The notes: a model not told the origin generated them from the letters alone. Positions 1 to 8,514 are shown, counted from the first letter of the stretch. The stretch: DNA of 64,000 bases from Neptuniibacter sp048548695 (GCF_048548695.1 NZ_JBLYIF010000009.1); one strand, 5' to 3'. A program made the numbers and translations.

Positions 1-10
1 TGAGCAAAAT

Positions 11-229
11 ATGTGTATCAATGAATGCAACTTAAAACATGAACAAAACGAAGCCGCCCAGCTCGGCTGTAAATCACGCTGCGCGGGTAAACGCGCGCTC
101 TGCTCTACGCAACATGGTGCCGAAACCGCAGTTGATTTTGGTGGTGATCTGGTTGATTCCGGTGTTGAAGCCAGCAAAAACGCCTGGGAAGGCACTAAGT
201 CTTTCTTTCGCGGCATGACAGAAGAGTAA
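11..229 (+). CDS. small cysteine-rich protein, possibly N-terminally partial
   Basis: A 72-residue frame ends in TAA just before the convergent HDOD gene. The N-terminal half holds five Cys (residues 2, 6, 20, 24 and 31) among basic residues. The C-terminal half is acidic and amphipathic (DFGGDLVDSGVEA, then a tail ending GMTEE). No signal peptide or membrane helix is seen. The frame stays open for the three codons visible upstream of the ATG, so the true start may lie outside the window. There is no clear Shine-Dalgarno (SD) sequence at the ATG. I do not recognise the family. The spaced Cys pairs could bind a metal, which is inference only. Confidence 0.5.
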   Translation: MCINECNLKHEQNEAAQLGCKSRCAGKRALCSTQHGAETAVDFGGDLVDSGVEASKNAWEGTKSFFRGMTEE

Positions 230-236
230 CGTACGC

Positions 237-1775
237 TTATCCAGTTCGGCCGGCGTGGTTCAATGCCAGCCGGACCTGCCCTGCCATCTGCATAAACCCT
301 TCAAAGTCTTCAGCATTAATCGCGTCGCGATCAGACAGGTAATCGGCATACAGCATACCCACTGCCCGCTTACCCCGGGTCAACGGTTCCAGGACAAAAC
401 CTTTGCAGTTCACCTGCGCTCTGAAACTTGGCGGCAGCCGTTGCTGCCAACCTGAATCGATCGCATCCTCAACTAAAAAAGTATTCTGCAACTGAATCAC
501 CTTAAAGAAGAGATCATCCGGGCCTCCGGTACGCTGACGCTGGAAGTAATCCTGCAGCGGCTCAGTCTGTCTACCCGCCAACAATTTCACTGAAATTGAT
601 TTACCCTGTGCATCCATCAAACCAATGATGACCCGGTCAAATCCGGTGCAGGCATCCACAGCATCAACAAACAACTTAAACACTGCATGCAGTTGGTCGC
701 CTGTTGCCAGCAATTGAGCGAAGCTGCGTAAATACTCAAGTACTTTTTTCTGGCGGTCATTTTCCTGCATGACATTATGCAGCTGATAACTTACTTGCTG
801 ATTCGAAGATTCCGATTCCGCTTCGCTATGTACCAAAAACGATACCTGTCGAATCAGGTCATCGCGTTCATCTTCGCCAGTCTCTGCATAGTCAGGTACC
901 AGGAGCTTCTGGCTCAATCCCATATCCCGGCAGACCTTGGTCACCTTTTTGAAACTATCTAAAACCACATCAGATACATGATCAGTTGGCAGTTGAGTAA
1001 TCTCTGCCATTTTATCAACCAGATCAGTAAAGCTTCGATCCGTCTCCTCCGGATCAAACAAGTGTTGCAACAACTCCCCGCTGACACTGGATACCGCAGC
1101 TGTGGCACTGGCACTACTCTTACGCGGATCAAAATTGTCATTACGTAACTGGGTCATCACCTCGCCCGAATAACCCCAACTGGCCGCCAATTCCTGGCCC
1201 AGGTGACTAAAACTACTGCCTAGTACGTCTTGCTGCACCTCGGCCCATGAACGGGCCCCCATCGCTTTTTGAGCCAGCATGTTACGGTACGTATCCGGCA
1301 GAGTGCAGGCGACAATAATTTCACCAATATTCAACAACAGTGCACTGATATAGGCTTCTTCCGCATCCACCCGACGACGGCTCTGCACCGCCAGTTCACG
1401 CGCCAGATTAGCGGACAACACCGCACGAACCAGTAACTGAGGCACATCAAGATCGGGATGGGTATTCTGAAACTGCTCTATTAACTTCAACGTCATTGTC
1501 AGATTCTTAATCTGATTGAAGCCAAGTAGCACCACTGCCCGGGAAACCACTTTGATGGGCCCGGAGCCACGATGATAAGTGGAAGAGTTGGCCAGTGTGA
1601 GTAAACGCGCCGTCAAATTGGGGTCTTTCATGACTGCCATCGCCAGCGCCATGGCATCACTTTCTTCAGAGTTGCTGATCTGCTTGATCCGAGCCAGGGT
1701 GTTACTAAACACCGGAAGGTCACCCAGACTGCTCAGATTTTGCTGAATTCTGTTAAGGGTTGTATTAAGCGGCAT
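237..1775 (-). CDS. HDOD domain protein with C-terminal GAF domain
   Basis: The N-terminal ~220 residues match an HDOD (HD-related output) domain: LPVFSNTLARIKQI, then KDPNLTARLLTLANS and the segment VVLLGFNQIKNL. HDOD proteins lack the metal-dependent phosphohydrolase residues of true HD-GYP enzymes and act as signalling scaffolds. The last ~150 residues look like a GAF sensor domain (FDRVIIGLMD ... GFVLEPL ... VGMLYADY). A TTG codon seven residues upstream (1796) keeps the frame open, but the ATG at 1775 is preferred because the HDOD alignment starts just after it. It stands alone, convergent with the small Cys-rich gene and divergent from nnrS. Its partner and signal are unknown. Confidence 0.8.
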   Translation of the reverse strand: MPLNTTLNRIQQNLSSLGDLPVFSNTLARIKQISNSEESDAMALAMAVMKDPNLTARLLTLANSSTYHRGSGPIKVVSRAVVLLGFNQIKNLTMTLKLIEQFQNTHPDLDVPQLLVRAVLSANLARELAVQSRRRVDAEEAYISALLLNIGEIIVACTLPDTYRNMLAQKAMGARSWAEVQQDVLGSSFSHLGQELAASWGYSGEVMTQLRNDNFDPRKSSASATAAVSSVSGELLQHLFDPEETDRSFTDLVDKMAEITQLPTDHVSDVVLDSFKKVTKVCRDMGLSQKLLVPDYAETGEDERDDLIRQVSFLVHSEAESESSNQQVSYQLHNVMQENDRQKKVLEYLRSFAQLLATGDQLHAVFKLFVDAVDACTGFDRVIIGLMDAQGKSISVKLLAGRQTEPLQDYFQRQRTGGPDDLFFKVIQLQNTFLVEDAIDSGWQQRLPPSFRAQVNCKGFVLEPLTRGKRAVGMLYADYLSDRDAINAEDFEGFMQMAGQVRLALNHAGRTG

Positions 1776-1893
1776 AGACCCGCCTGACTCCTGCAAAAAA
1801 CGTAATTTAACCCAAACGGGCTATGCGGACATATTAAGCGTTTGCTCGCATGAAGTCTGCAATTAGCATTAATTTGCAACCTGATCAGGAAAA

Positions 1894-1946
1894 ATGATCG
1901 AGATCATGGTTAAAATAAACCATAACATGTATTTTAATTGCATCTT
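1894..1946 (+). promoter_or_regulatory. nnrS promoter with FNR/Dnr-like site and NsrR-like operator
   Basis: ATGATCGAGATCAT at 1894-1907 is a perfect inverted repeat of the FNR/Dnr type (TGAT-N4-ATCA). A TATTTT -10 hexamer lies at 1930-1935. The FNR-like centre (1900.5) falls at about -41.5 from a start near 1942, the class II activator position. Positions 1924-1946 match the published NsrR consensus (AAGATGYATTT-N-AAATRCATCTT) at 21 of 23 bases, with mismatches at the third and fifteenth positions. That site overlaps the -10, as expected for repression. Activation under low oxygen or nitrogen oxides and NO-relieved repression are inferred. Confidence 0.75.
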
Positions 1947-1970
1947 TATTGCATGCACAGGAAAGTCGAT

Positions 1971-3149
1971 ATGATTCCACTGCAAGAACGTCAAATTCCG
2001 GGGCGCTTTGCTCTGTTTTACTTAGGATTCCGGCCCTTCTTTCTGGCCGGCGCAGTGTTAGCTTGTTTGCTTATCCCTCTGTGGCTGGCAGTGTACTGGC
2101 AGCATCTCCAGCCAGACTATTACCCAGACGGAGTCACCTGGCATGGTCATGAGATGTTATTTGGTTTTGCGCTGGCAATCATTGCCGGTTTTTTATTGAC
2201 CGCCGTGCGTAACTGGACGTCACAAAACACACTCCAGGGTTTGCCTTTAGCATTACTGGCGTTGCTCTGGCTGGCAGCAAGAATCCTGCCCTGGTTACCT
2301 GGCGTGCCTGATATCTTACTGGCGGTGATTGACCTGAGTTTTCTCCCCCTGCTGATCATCAGCTTGGCCGTACCTATATGGCAAGCGCGTAACTACCGTA
2401 ACCTGATGTTCCTGGTTCTACTCAGTGCTTTTTGGTTCGCCAATTTACTGGTTCATCTCGATATTATGGGCGTTACCAGCCATACCCGTCAGTCGGGCTT
2501 ACTGTTGGCGCTGTTTCTGGTAGTGCTGATCATGACATTAATGGGTGGCAGAGTGATCCCTTTCTTCACCGAACGGGCCATTTCCGGCATTACCTGTAAA
2601 CGGTTTACCTGGCTGGAAAAAAGTCTTCTACCCCTGACAGTTCTAGGGTTGTTATTGGCCCTGAGTCCGCTGACAAAACTTGCGGCAGTAGTCACGCTGG
2701 TACTGGGTTTTATGAACAGCGTCAGAGTGGCAGGCTGGTTTAACCGCCAACTATTGTCCCAGCCACTGCTGTGGATACTGCACCTTGGTTACGGCTTTAT
2801 CGCATTAGGCTTTGTATTGTATGGCCTTAGCTTGCTTGACGTAGTCGGTAGCAGCAGTGCAATACACGCCTTCGCTGCGGGGGGTATTGGTTGCCTGACT
2901 CTGGGGATGATGGCACGAGTATCACTGGGCCATACCGGACGATCTCTGGCAAGTTGCAGAGTCATAACCACCGCGTTCAGCCTGATGGCGATTGCTGCAC
3001 TGCTGCGCATCAGCCTACCAAGTCTGCCGCTGACGTATACAACAGGACTCAGTCTGACAGCGATATTATGGAGCCTGGGCTGGCTGTTTTTCCTGATTCG
3101 GTATCTGCCGATACTGATCCAGCCCAGACAGGACGGTCTATTTGGCTAA
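1971..3149 (+). CDS. nnrS: NnrS family haem/copper membrane protein
   Basis: A 392-residue, very hydrophobic protein with roughly twelve predicted membrane helices and the NnrS signatures LGFRPFFLAGA near the N terminus, WHGHEMLFGFALAIIAGFLLTA, and later GGRVIPFFTERA. NnrS proteins protect cells from nitric oxide and are typical NsrR and Dnr targets. The ATG at 1971 is chosen because AGGAA lies just upstream. The open TTG at 1938 would lie inside the operator and before the predicted transcription start. No other nitrogen-oxide gene is in the window, so it acts as a stand-alone NO-stress gene here. Substrate chemistry is not established for the family. Confidence 0.92.
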   Translation: MIPLQERQIPGRFALFYLGFRPFFLAGAVLACLLIPLWLAVYWQHLQPDYYPDGVTWHGHEMLFGFALAIIAGFLLTAVRNWTSQNTLQGLPLALLALLWLAARILPWLPGVPDILLAVIDLSFLPLLIISLAVPIWQARNYRNLMFLVLLSAFWFANLLVHLDIMGVTSHTRQSGLLLALFLVVLIMTLMGGRVIPFFTERAISGITCKRFTWLEKSLLPLTVLGLLLALSPLTKLAAVVTLVLGFMNSVRVAGWFNRQLLSQPLLWILHLGYGFIALGFVLYGLSLLDVVGSSSAIHAFAAGGIGCLTLGMMARVSLGHTGRSLASCRVITTAFSLMAIAALLRISLPSLPLTYTTGLSLTAILWSLGWLFFLIRYLPILIQPRQDGLFG

Positions 3150-4136
3150 TTAGCGTTGCATATCCACCACGACACGCCCACGCACCTGGCCCTGCACAAT
3201 CCGCTGGGCATAATCCGGCACCTGATCCAGTCCAATAATGTTGGTCACATTACCGGACAGCTCGGCAGGTAGCAGATCCTGCAACCGCTGCCAGGCTAAA
3301 CGACGGCGCTCATATGGGCAACTAACGGAATCAACACCCTGCAAACGCACATTACGCAGAATAAACGGCATCACAGTTGACGGCAGCTTAAAGCTGGCTG
3401 CCAGGCCGCAGGCAGCAACGGTACCACTGTAGTCGGTTTCGGCTAGGATACGGGCAAGAATCGTATCACCCACCGTATCGATACCACCGGCCCAACGTTG
3501 TTTTTCCAGTGGACGGGCAGGCTCCGCCATTTCGGCACGTGTCAGAATTTGGCTAGCCCCGAGCTGTTTCAGGTAGTCTCCAGTTTCTGGACGACCCGTA
3601 ATAGCAGCGACCTCATAGCCAAGCTTAGACAACAGCACCACAGCGATACTACCAACCCCACCTGCAGCTCCACTCACGATGATTGGACCAGACTCCGGGG
3701 TCAGGCCACCCTCTTCAAGAGCAAGTACGCACAACATCGCCGTAAGCCCGGCGGTGCCAATCTCCATAGTGCGCAACGCTGTCATATCTTCAGGTAAGGG
3801 CACCAGCCAGTCACCGTTAACACGGGCATACTGTGAAAAACCACCCCAGTACTGCTCACCCACACCCCAACCGGTCAGTACCACTGACATGCCAGGCTGG
3901 TATCGACTGTCAGAGCTCTTTTCTACGGTACCCACAAAATCAATCCCCGGTACCATCGGGAACTGACGAATAATCTTGCCTAACCCGGTAACTGCCAGGC
4001 CATCCTTATAATTCAATGAGGAATACGCAACCTTAATCAGCACATCACCTGCCGGCAGGTCCGTTTCGGACAGATTTTTAATTTCTGCCAATGTCTTTTT
4101 GTCACTGTCTTGTTCCAGTACCAACGCTTTGAACAT
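3150..4136 (-). CDS. acuI: acryloyl-CoA reductase AcuI/YhdH, MDR family
   Basis: A 328-residue medium-chain dehydrogenase/reductase. It has the quinone-oxidoreductase-like N-terminal fold (LNYKD at 41-45, GIDFVGTV at 64-71) and an NADPH-binding Rossmann motif SGAAGGVGS at 155-163. It lacks the zinc ligands of alcohol dehydrogenases. The whole protein resembles AcuI/YhdH, which reduces toxic acryloyl-CoA to propionyl-CoA with NADPH, for example during DMSP or acrylate breakdown. The ATG at 4136 is preferred over the in-frame GTG at 4145 because GAAGG sits eight bases upstream. It is divergent from a GntR regulator with a shared palindrome. No other DMSP gene is nearby, so general detoxification is the safer role. 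Confidence 0.87.
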   Translation of the reverse strand: MFKALVLEQDSDKKTLAEIKNLSETDLPAGDVLIKVAYSSLNYKDGLAVTGLGKIIRQFPMVPGIDFVGTVEKSSDSRYQPGMSVVLTGWGVGEQYWGGFSQYARVNGDWLVPLPEDMTALRTMEIGTAGLTAMLCVLALEEGGLTPESGPIIVSGAAGGVGSIAVVLLSKLGYEVAAITGRPETGDYLKQLGASQILTRAEMAEPARPLEKQRWAGGIDTVGDTILARILAETDYSGTVAACGLAASFKLPSTVMPFILRNVRLQGVDSVSCPYERRRLAWQRLQDLLPAELSGNVTNIIGLDQVPDYAQRIVQGQVRGRVVVDMQR

Positions 4137-4163
4137 TTTACCCACCTTCTCAGGTTATTATCT

Positions 4164-4178
4164 ATTTGTCATACAAAT
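4164..4178. promoter_or_regulatory. palindromic FadR-type GntR operator
   Basis: ATTTGTCATACAAAT has perfect 6-bp arms around a 3-bp centre and contains TNGTNNNACNA, the published operator pattern of the FadR subfamily of GntR regulators. It lies in the 112-bp gap between acuI and the divergent GntR gene. It sits immediately upstream of a GATAAT hexamer (4162-4157 on the minus strand) that could be the acuI -10. The likely reading is repression of acuI and autoregulation by the adjacent regulator. Confidence 0.7.
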
Positions 4179-4248
4179 ATATATTATTGTGAAAATATCA
4201 TCAACAGTGTTTATAATAGGCAAAACTCGAATCATTGTTGTGGCCCCT

Positions 4249-4989
4249 ATGACCATTGAGCTTGAACCCGTTCAACGCACCAGTCTCTCTAAGCAGATCG
4301 CAGATCAGCTTGAAGACGCCATTATGGAAGGCAGCCTCAGGGCAAATGACCGCTTGCCCACCGAAGAGGAGATGTCAAAACGCTTCAGTGTTTCACGGGC
4401 CACCATTCGCGAAGCCATGAAACGGCTCGCAGCAAAAAAACTGGTTCGTTCAAAACGTGGCCCTGCGGGTGGCACCTTTGTTAATGAGCTAGGTGCTGCA
4501 GAGCTAAGCGATAGCCTGGTCACAGCAACAACAATGTTTGTCAGCATGAACAATATCTCTTTAGAAGAGATCAGTGAGACCCGCAAAGAGATGGAAACGC
4601 TCTGCTGTCGCCTGGCTTGTCAGAATCGCACAGATAAAGACCTCCAGCGGCTGGAAAACGCACTCGGTAAGCAGAGCGATTCACAGATCAGTGCTGAGGC
4701 GTTTTGTGCCGCCGATGTGCAGTTCCACCGCACCCTAGTCGATGCTAGCCACAACCGGATGTTGGGTTTTGTCATGTATTGTTTGATCGAAGCACTGCAA
4801 CCTGTGGCGAATATGCTGGCATATCATTTCCGCGAGCGAGCTGTCATCCTGAACCAACACCGCCGTTTATTAGATGCAGTGCATAGCCGCAATACGGCTT
4901 TGGCGACAAACATCATGCTGGAGCAGCTTGACTACCTGGAACGACTACAGCACGAAGCCCAACAAGCACACGCCCATAGACACGACTAA
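4249..4989 (+). CDS. GntR family transcriptional regulator, FadR/FCD subfamily
   Basis: A 246-residue regulator. Residues ~1-75 form a GntR winged helix (LSKQIADQLEDAIMEG, LPTEEEMSKRF, SRATIREAMKRLAAKKLV). Residues ~95-230 are an all-helical FCD effector domain (ETLCCRLACQ ... AADVQFHRTLVDASHN). In FCD proteins the Asp/His residues of such motifs usually bind a metal and a carboxylate ligand. The frame is open upstream to 4099, but the ATG at 4249 begins right before the conserved helix, and the region before it is the promoter and operator. It is divergent from acuI, so acrylate, propionate or their CoA esters are plausible effectors by position only. Confidence 0.85.
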   Translation: MTIELEPVQRTSLSKQIADQLEDAIMEGSLRANDRLPTEEEMSKRFSVSRATIREAMKRLAAKKLVRSKRGPAGGTFVNELGAAELSDSLVTATTMFVSMNNISLEEISETRKEMETLCCRLACQNRTDKDLQRLENALGKQSDSQISAEAFCAADVQFHRTLVDASHNRMLGFVMYCLIEALQPVANMLAYHFRERAVILNQHRRLLDAVHSRNTALATNIMLEQLDYLERLQHEAQQAHAHRHD

Positions 4990-5052
4990 ACGGTTATAGC
5001 CCACTGTTTGTAGTTTTCGCACAATGCACCTGTCCAGAAGCTCAGAGTCATT

Positions 5053-5058
5053 TATAAT
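5053..5058 (+). promoter_or_regulatory. probable -10 box of zapG
   Basis: A perfect TATAAT lies 40 bases before the zapG start. The hexamer 17 bases upstream (CTGTCC at 5030-5035) matches the sigma70 -35 consensus at only three positions, so the promoter is a moderate-confidence call. Confidence 0.4.
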
Positions 5059-5097
5059 GACTAACGAAAACCCGCACAGGTGATGAAAGGAGCACAT

Positions 5098-5565
5098 GTG
5101 GAAAATCTTTGGTTGATGAGTCTGGTTGCCCTAATCGTGGGCGCTGTTATTGGTTACATGTTGGGCCGCAACAGCCCGCAGGATAACCGCCAGGCCGAGT
5201 TAGAAGAAGAATTGGAAGAGGCCCGGCAGGCGCTGGAAAATTACCGTGAAGATGTAGCGCAGCACTTCAGCAAAACTGCAAACTTGTTTAACAATCTCAC
5301 TGACAGTTATAAAGATGTATACCAACACCTGGCTGGTGGGGCACAGCAACTGTGTCAGTCTGAAGAGATTGTCCGCTCCCTCGAATCTTCTATCAAGCCC
5401 CAGCTAGCCCAGGAAGATTCCGACCAGAGTGGCAATGCAGAACCGCCCCGCGATTACGCCCCTAAAGCACCGGGTGATGCCGGCACGCTGTCTGAAAATT
5501 ACGGGGTAGATGATAAAAAACTGCCTGAAGAGGAAACGCCAGAGCCAAGTAAGGCTGCCTCCTGA
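5098..5565 (+). CDS. zapG: ZapG/YhcB (DUF1043) inner-membrane protein
   Basis: A 155-residue protein with an N-terminal membrane helix (VALIVGAVIGYMLG), then a charged coiled coil (AELEEELEEARQALENYRED) and the conserved DUF1043 segment DVAQHFSKTANLFNNLTDSY. The C terminus is acidic and probably disordered. ZapG/YhcB links cell division with envelope growth in enterobacteria. The GTG at 5098 is chosen because AAAGGAG ends five bases upstream and the membrane helix starts right after it. Upstream GTG and ATG codons at 5080 and 5083 overlap that ribosome site. It is a monocistronic gene ended by a strong hairpin. Confidence 0.88.
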   Translation: MENLWLMSLVALIVGAVIGYMLGRNSPQDNRQAELEEELEEARQALENYREDVAQHFSKTANLFNNLTDSYKDVYQHLAGGAQQLCQSEEIVRSLESSIKPQLAQEDSDQSGNAEPPRDYAPKAPGDAGTLSENYGVDDKKLPEEETPEPSKAAS

Positions 5566-5573
5566 AGCACACA

Positions 5574-5597
5574 AAAACCCGGCTTAAACCGGGTTTT
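5574..5597. terminator. bidirectional terminator between zapG and nif3-like gene
   Basis: AAAACCCGG and CCGGGTTTT form a perfect 9-bp stem around a CTTAAA loop. A/T runs at both ends let it work in both directions. The stop codon of the minus-strand gene lies inside the loop. Confidence 0.85.
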
Positions 5598-6345
5598 CTA
5601 TTTCTATAAACTGATGCTCCACTTCAAACGTTTGCGCCAGTGCTTCACCCAGTGCCTGAACGCCATAACGCTCTGTGGCATGGTGACCGGCTGCAATATA
5701 GTGAATACCGTTTTCACGCGCACTATGCACCGTTGGTTCTGAAATTTCACCAGACAAAAACGCATCCAACCCCAAAGCAATGGCTTTATCAATGTACCCT
5801 TGTGCTGCACCTGTGCACCAGCCAACTGTTTTAATCAAGTGGCCACCGCCCGTAATTAATTGCGGGGAACGGTGCAAAACAGCCGCCACGGTCCGGCAAA
5901 ACACTTCTGGCTCGACAGGGTTTGTCAGCTCCCCCACCAATCCGATGCTTCGCGCACTGCCGGGTTCCAACGGGCCAGTCACCTTGACCCCAAGCCGTTG
6001 CGCCAATTGCACGTTATTGCCCAGCTCAGAATGAGCATCCAAAGGCAAATGGTAGGCGACCAAACTGATATCGTGTTGCAGCAAAGCACGTATACGGCGC
6101 CTTTTAATCCCCGTAATGCAGCTGCTCTCTCCTTTCCAGAAAAAACCGTGGTGCACCAGAAGCATATCAGCATCAGCAGCAATGGCTGCATCAATTAGCG
6201 CCTGGGACGCAGTCACGCCAGTCACAATTTTACGCACATCACTGCACCCTTCCACTTGCAAACCATTAGGGCAATAATCTGCATACATGTCCGGCTGCAA
6301 TAGCTGCTCGAGGTGCTGAATGATTTCGTTAAGTTTTGTTGCCAT
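5584..6345 (-). CDS. ybgI: Nif3-like dinuclear metal centre protein (YbgI family)
   Basis: A 253-residue protein that closely follows the E. coli YbgI pattern: DYCPNGLQVEG, IVTGVTASQALID, LLVHHGFFWKGES, HLPLDAHSELGNN and a C-terminal AGHHATERYG. The His, Asp and Glu residues in these motifs bind the two metals in crystal structures of the family. Family members have been linked to GTP cyclohydrolase I-like folds, but the cellular reaction is unclear. The ATG at 6345 fits the family start better than the GTG at 6363. It is divergent from degS, the same neighbour pair as in Pseudomonas. Confidence 0.9.
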   Translation of the reverse strand: MATKLNEIIQHLEQLLQPDMYADYCPNGLQVEGCSDVRKIVTGVTASQALIDAAIAADADMLLVHHGFFWKGESSCITGIKRRRIRALLQHDISLVAYHLPLDAHSELGNNVQLAQRLGVKVTGPLEPGSARSIGLVGELTNPVEPEVFCRTVAAVLHRSPQLITGGGHLIKTVGWCTGAAQGYIDKAIALGLDAFLSGEISEPTVHSARENGIHYIAAGHHATERYGVQALGEALAQTFEVEHQFIEIENPV

Positions 6346-6420
6346 CTGCGCTAAGCCATTCACAATATTTATTCACAACGTATAATCCTATGAATCTTTC
6401 AGCAGTTGCAACCAAACACC

Positions 6421-7572
6421 ATGCGTAAATTTAATTTTCTATTCTGGCCGGTTTTATCAGGAATACTGGTTGCCTTGCTGCTGCTTCAGTACTTCCCTGC
6501 CCTCACGAATGGAGGCAGCACTGGCCTGACATTACACCGCACTTCTGGCTCCCACCCTACAGCGTCAGCAAGCGGTCCCTTTAGCTATGCGGATGCCGTG
6601 GAGCTGGCCTCACCAGCAGTGGTTAATATCTATACCCGTACGGTCATCAAACAGAGCGTTCACCCATTATTTAACGATCCGTTTTTTCGGCGTTTTTTTG
6701 ATGACGACAGCATCCCACAACGCGAACGCATTCAGTCCAGCCTGGGATCAGGGGTAATTCTCAGTGATCAGGGATATATCGCCACCAACAACCATGTCAT
6801 TGCAGGTGCTGACAGCATTGTCGTCGCCCTGAAGGATGGCCGTGAAGCGATTGCCGAAGTCATCGGTACCGATCCGGAAACCGATTTAGCGTTGCTGAAA
6901 ATTGAACTCAAAGAGCTTCCGGTAATAAGCCTGAATAATTCTGACAACATCCGGGTTGGCGATGTCGTTCTGGCGATCGGCAACCCCTTTGGAGTGGGCC
7001 AGACCGTAACAATGGGTATTATCAGTGCAACCGAGCGCAATAGTCTAGGCATCAATACCTACGAAAACTTCATCCAGACCGATGCAGCCATCAACCCCGG
7101 AAATTCCGGCGGCGCGCTCATTGATGCCCAAGGCAATCTGATCGGTATCAATACCGCAATATTTTCTAAATCAGGCGGCTCTCAGGGCATCGGCTTTGCT
7201 ATCCCATCCAGCCTGACTGAACAAGTAATGAAGGACCTGATCAATAACGGCCGGGTTATTCGTGGCTGGCTCGGTATCGAAGTACAGGAAATGACTCCCC
7301 GGCTGGCTGAATCATTCGGCCTGAAGGAGATGCAGGGGCTTATTATTGCGGGAGTTTTTCGCGATAGTCCGGCTCATAAAGGCGGATTACAACCGGGTGA
7401 TATCATGCTCAGCATCGATAAAAAACCAATTATGAATGGCCGCCGCTCAATGATCGAGGTGGCTCGTTATCGACCGGGTGAAACCATCGCTATCGATATT
7501 CTGCGTGACGGGAAGAGCGAAACACTAACGATCTCAATTGGTGAACGTCCGTTACAAAGGCCTGCACAATAA
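6421..7572 (+). CDS. degS: DegS/AlgW-type periplasmic serine protease
   Basis: A 383-residue S1C protease with an N-terminal membrane anchor (FLFWPVLSGILVALLLLQYF), a trypsin-like domain and one C-terminal PDZ domain (~275-370). One PDZ and an uncleaved anchor point to DegS/AlgW rather than DegP. The triad is visible as His125 (NNHVIAG), Asp155 (ETDLALLK) and Ser229 (GNSGGAL). Members sense misfolded outer-membrane proteins and start cleavage of the anti-sigma factor RseA/MucA. The ATG at 6421 is preferred over the TTG at 6406. In pseudomonads algW sits between nif3 and hisC-hisD; here a polysaccharide cassette follows instead. Confidence 0.93.
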   Translation: MRKFNFLFWPVLSGILVALLLLQYFPALTNGGSTGLTLHRTSGSHPTASASGPFSYADAVELASPAVVNIYTRTVIKQSVHPLFNDPFFRRFFDDDSIPQRERIQSSLGSGVILSDQGYIATNNHVIAGADSIVVALKDGREAIAEVIGTDPETDLALLKIELKELPVISLNNSDNIRVGDVVLAIGNPFGVGQTVTMGIISATERNSLGINTYENFIQTDAAINPGNSGGALIDAQGNLIGINTAIFSKSGGSQGIGFAIPSSLTEQVMKDLINNGRVIRGWLGIEVQEMTPRLAESFGLKEMQGLIIAGVFRDSPAHKGGLQPGDIMLSIDKKPIMNGRRSMIEVARYRPGETIAIDILRDGKSETLTISIGERPLQRPAQ

Positions 7573-7596
7573 TCAATCAGTTGGCGCTGGAGGCTT

Positions 7597-8514
7597 TCAG
7601 CCATCGATCTGGCGATAACTATCTACTTCAACGCCAAATACACCAGCCGCCACGCCCAAAGCCCGACAAGCTTTTAACCAACTCTGATTTCTGGCGACTT
7701 TGCGTCCAAACAACGCAGATACCCCCGCCTTGCAACATAAAACAACGATCTGAAACAGCGCCGAAACAAAGATACCAAATACAGCGCGACCATTTTTTTT
7801 CTTACGCCATGCTTCAGTGATACCTGCCCGGTACTTACGCTTGGACAACCAGCCTAGGCGGGTTCTGCTAACAGGAATAATCTCATGCACCAATGCGTCT
7901 GGACACTTTAAAATACGCACGCCTTTGGCAGTCGCTTCTTTAAAGAAAATGACGTCAGTGCCACCTGCCAATGGCCGGGATTCATCAAACCTAAGGGAGT
8001 GTTGTTTGATGGCCGCCATTGGTACCAAAACATTATTGGTCGCACATGATTCAAGCCGTTTGCCACGCGCATGGCTGTTTAGACGCTTGTTAAATAGCGC
8101 CCTGATCTCCGGCGGCGTTTCCGTAGGAAGTTCTGACATTACACCACCTGACACAACCACCTCACCGCTATTTTCCTGACACAGCTGAAACAGCTTAAGC
8201 AGCCAGTCAGGCTCTACCCATTCATCATCATCAATAAACACCAGATAGTCGCTGCCCTGCTGAAGAACGTCCTCCACTGCACGGTTTCGAGCACAGGGAA
8301 TGCCGCGTTTTGCTTCACAGACATAACGTAATGGAAAAGGAAATGATTCATTAAAGCCGTTGACCAGAGACTCCGCAGAACGGTCAGCATCATTGTCGAC
8401 GATAAGAACAGACAGTTGAAAACCTTGCACACTCACTGCTGCGAGACTTGCAAGGCAGGTTTTGAGCAATTCACCACGCTGACATGTGCAAACGCAAATA
8501 CAGATATCTACCAT
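7597..8514 (-). CDS. family 2 glycosyltransferase
   Basis: A 305-residue GT-A fold enzyme. It begins with a typical first strand (DICICVCTCQRGELLKTCL), has the VLIVDND donor motif near residues 36-42, AKRGIPCARNRA near 68-79 and FIDDDEWV with the metal-binding Asp95-Asp97 cluster. CEAKRGIPCARN-type motifs are common in exopolysaccharide and succinoglycan-type GT2 transferases. A late hydrophobic stretch (FGIFVSALFQIVVLCCKAG) could be a membrane segment. It is the last gene of the minus-strand polysaccharide cassette, separated by 113 bp from the pyruvyl transferase gene, and converges on degS. Donor and acceptor sugars cannot be read from the sequence. Confidence 0.88.
   Translation of the reverse strand: MVDICICVCTCQRGELLKTCLASLAAVSVQGFQLSVLIVDNDADRSAESLVNGFNESFPFPLRYVCEAKRGIPCARNRAVEDVLQQGSDYLVFIDDDEWVEPDWLLKLFQLCQENSGEVVVSGGVMSELPTETPPEIRALFNKRLNSHARGKRLESCATNNVLVPMAAIKQHSLRFDESRPLAGGTDVIFFKEATAKGVRILKCPDALVHEIIPVSRTRLGWLSKRKYRAGITEAWRKKKNGRAVFGIFVSALFQIVVLCCKAGVSALFGRKVARNQSWLKACRALGVAAGVFGVEVDSYRQIDG

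Noticed and set aside
1938..1970. Upstream TTG start for nnrS.
   Set aside because: It lies inside the NsrR-like site, before the predicted transcription start, and has no ribosome site; the ATG at 1971 has one.
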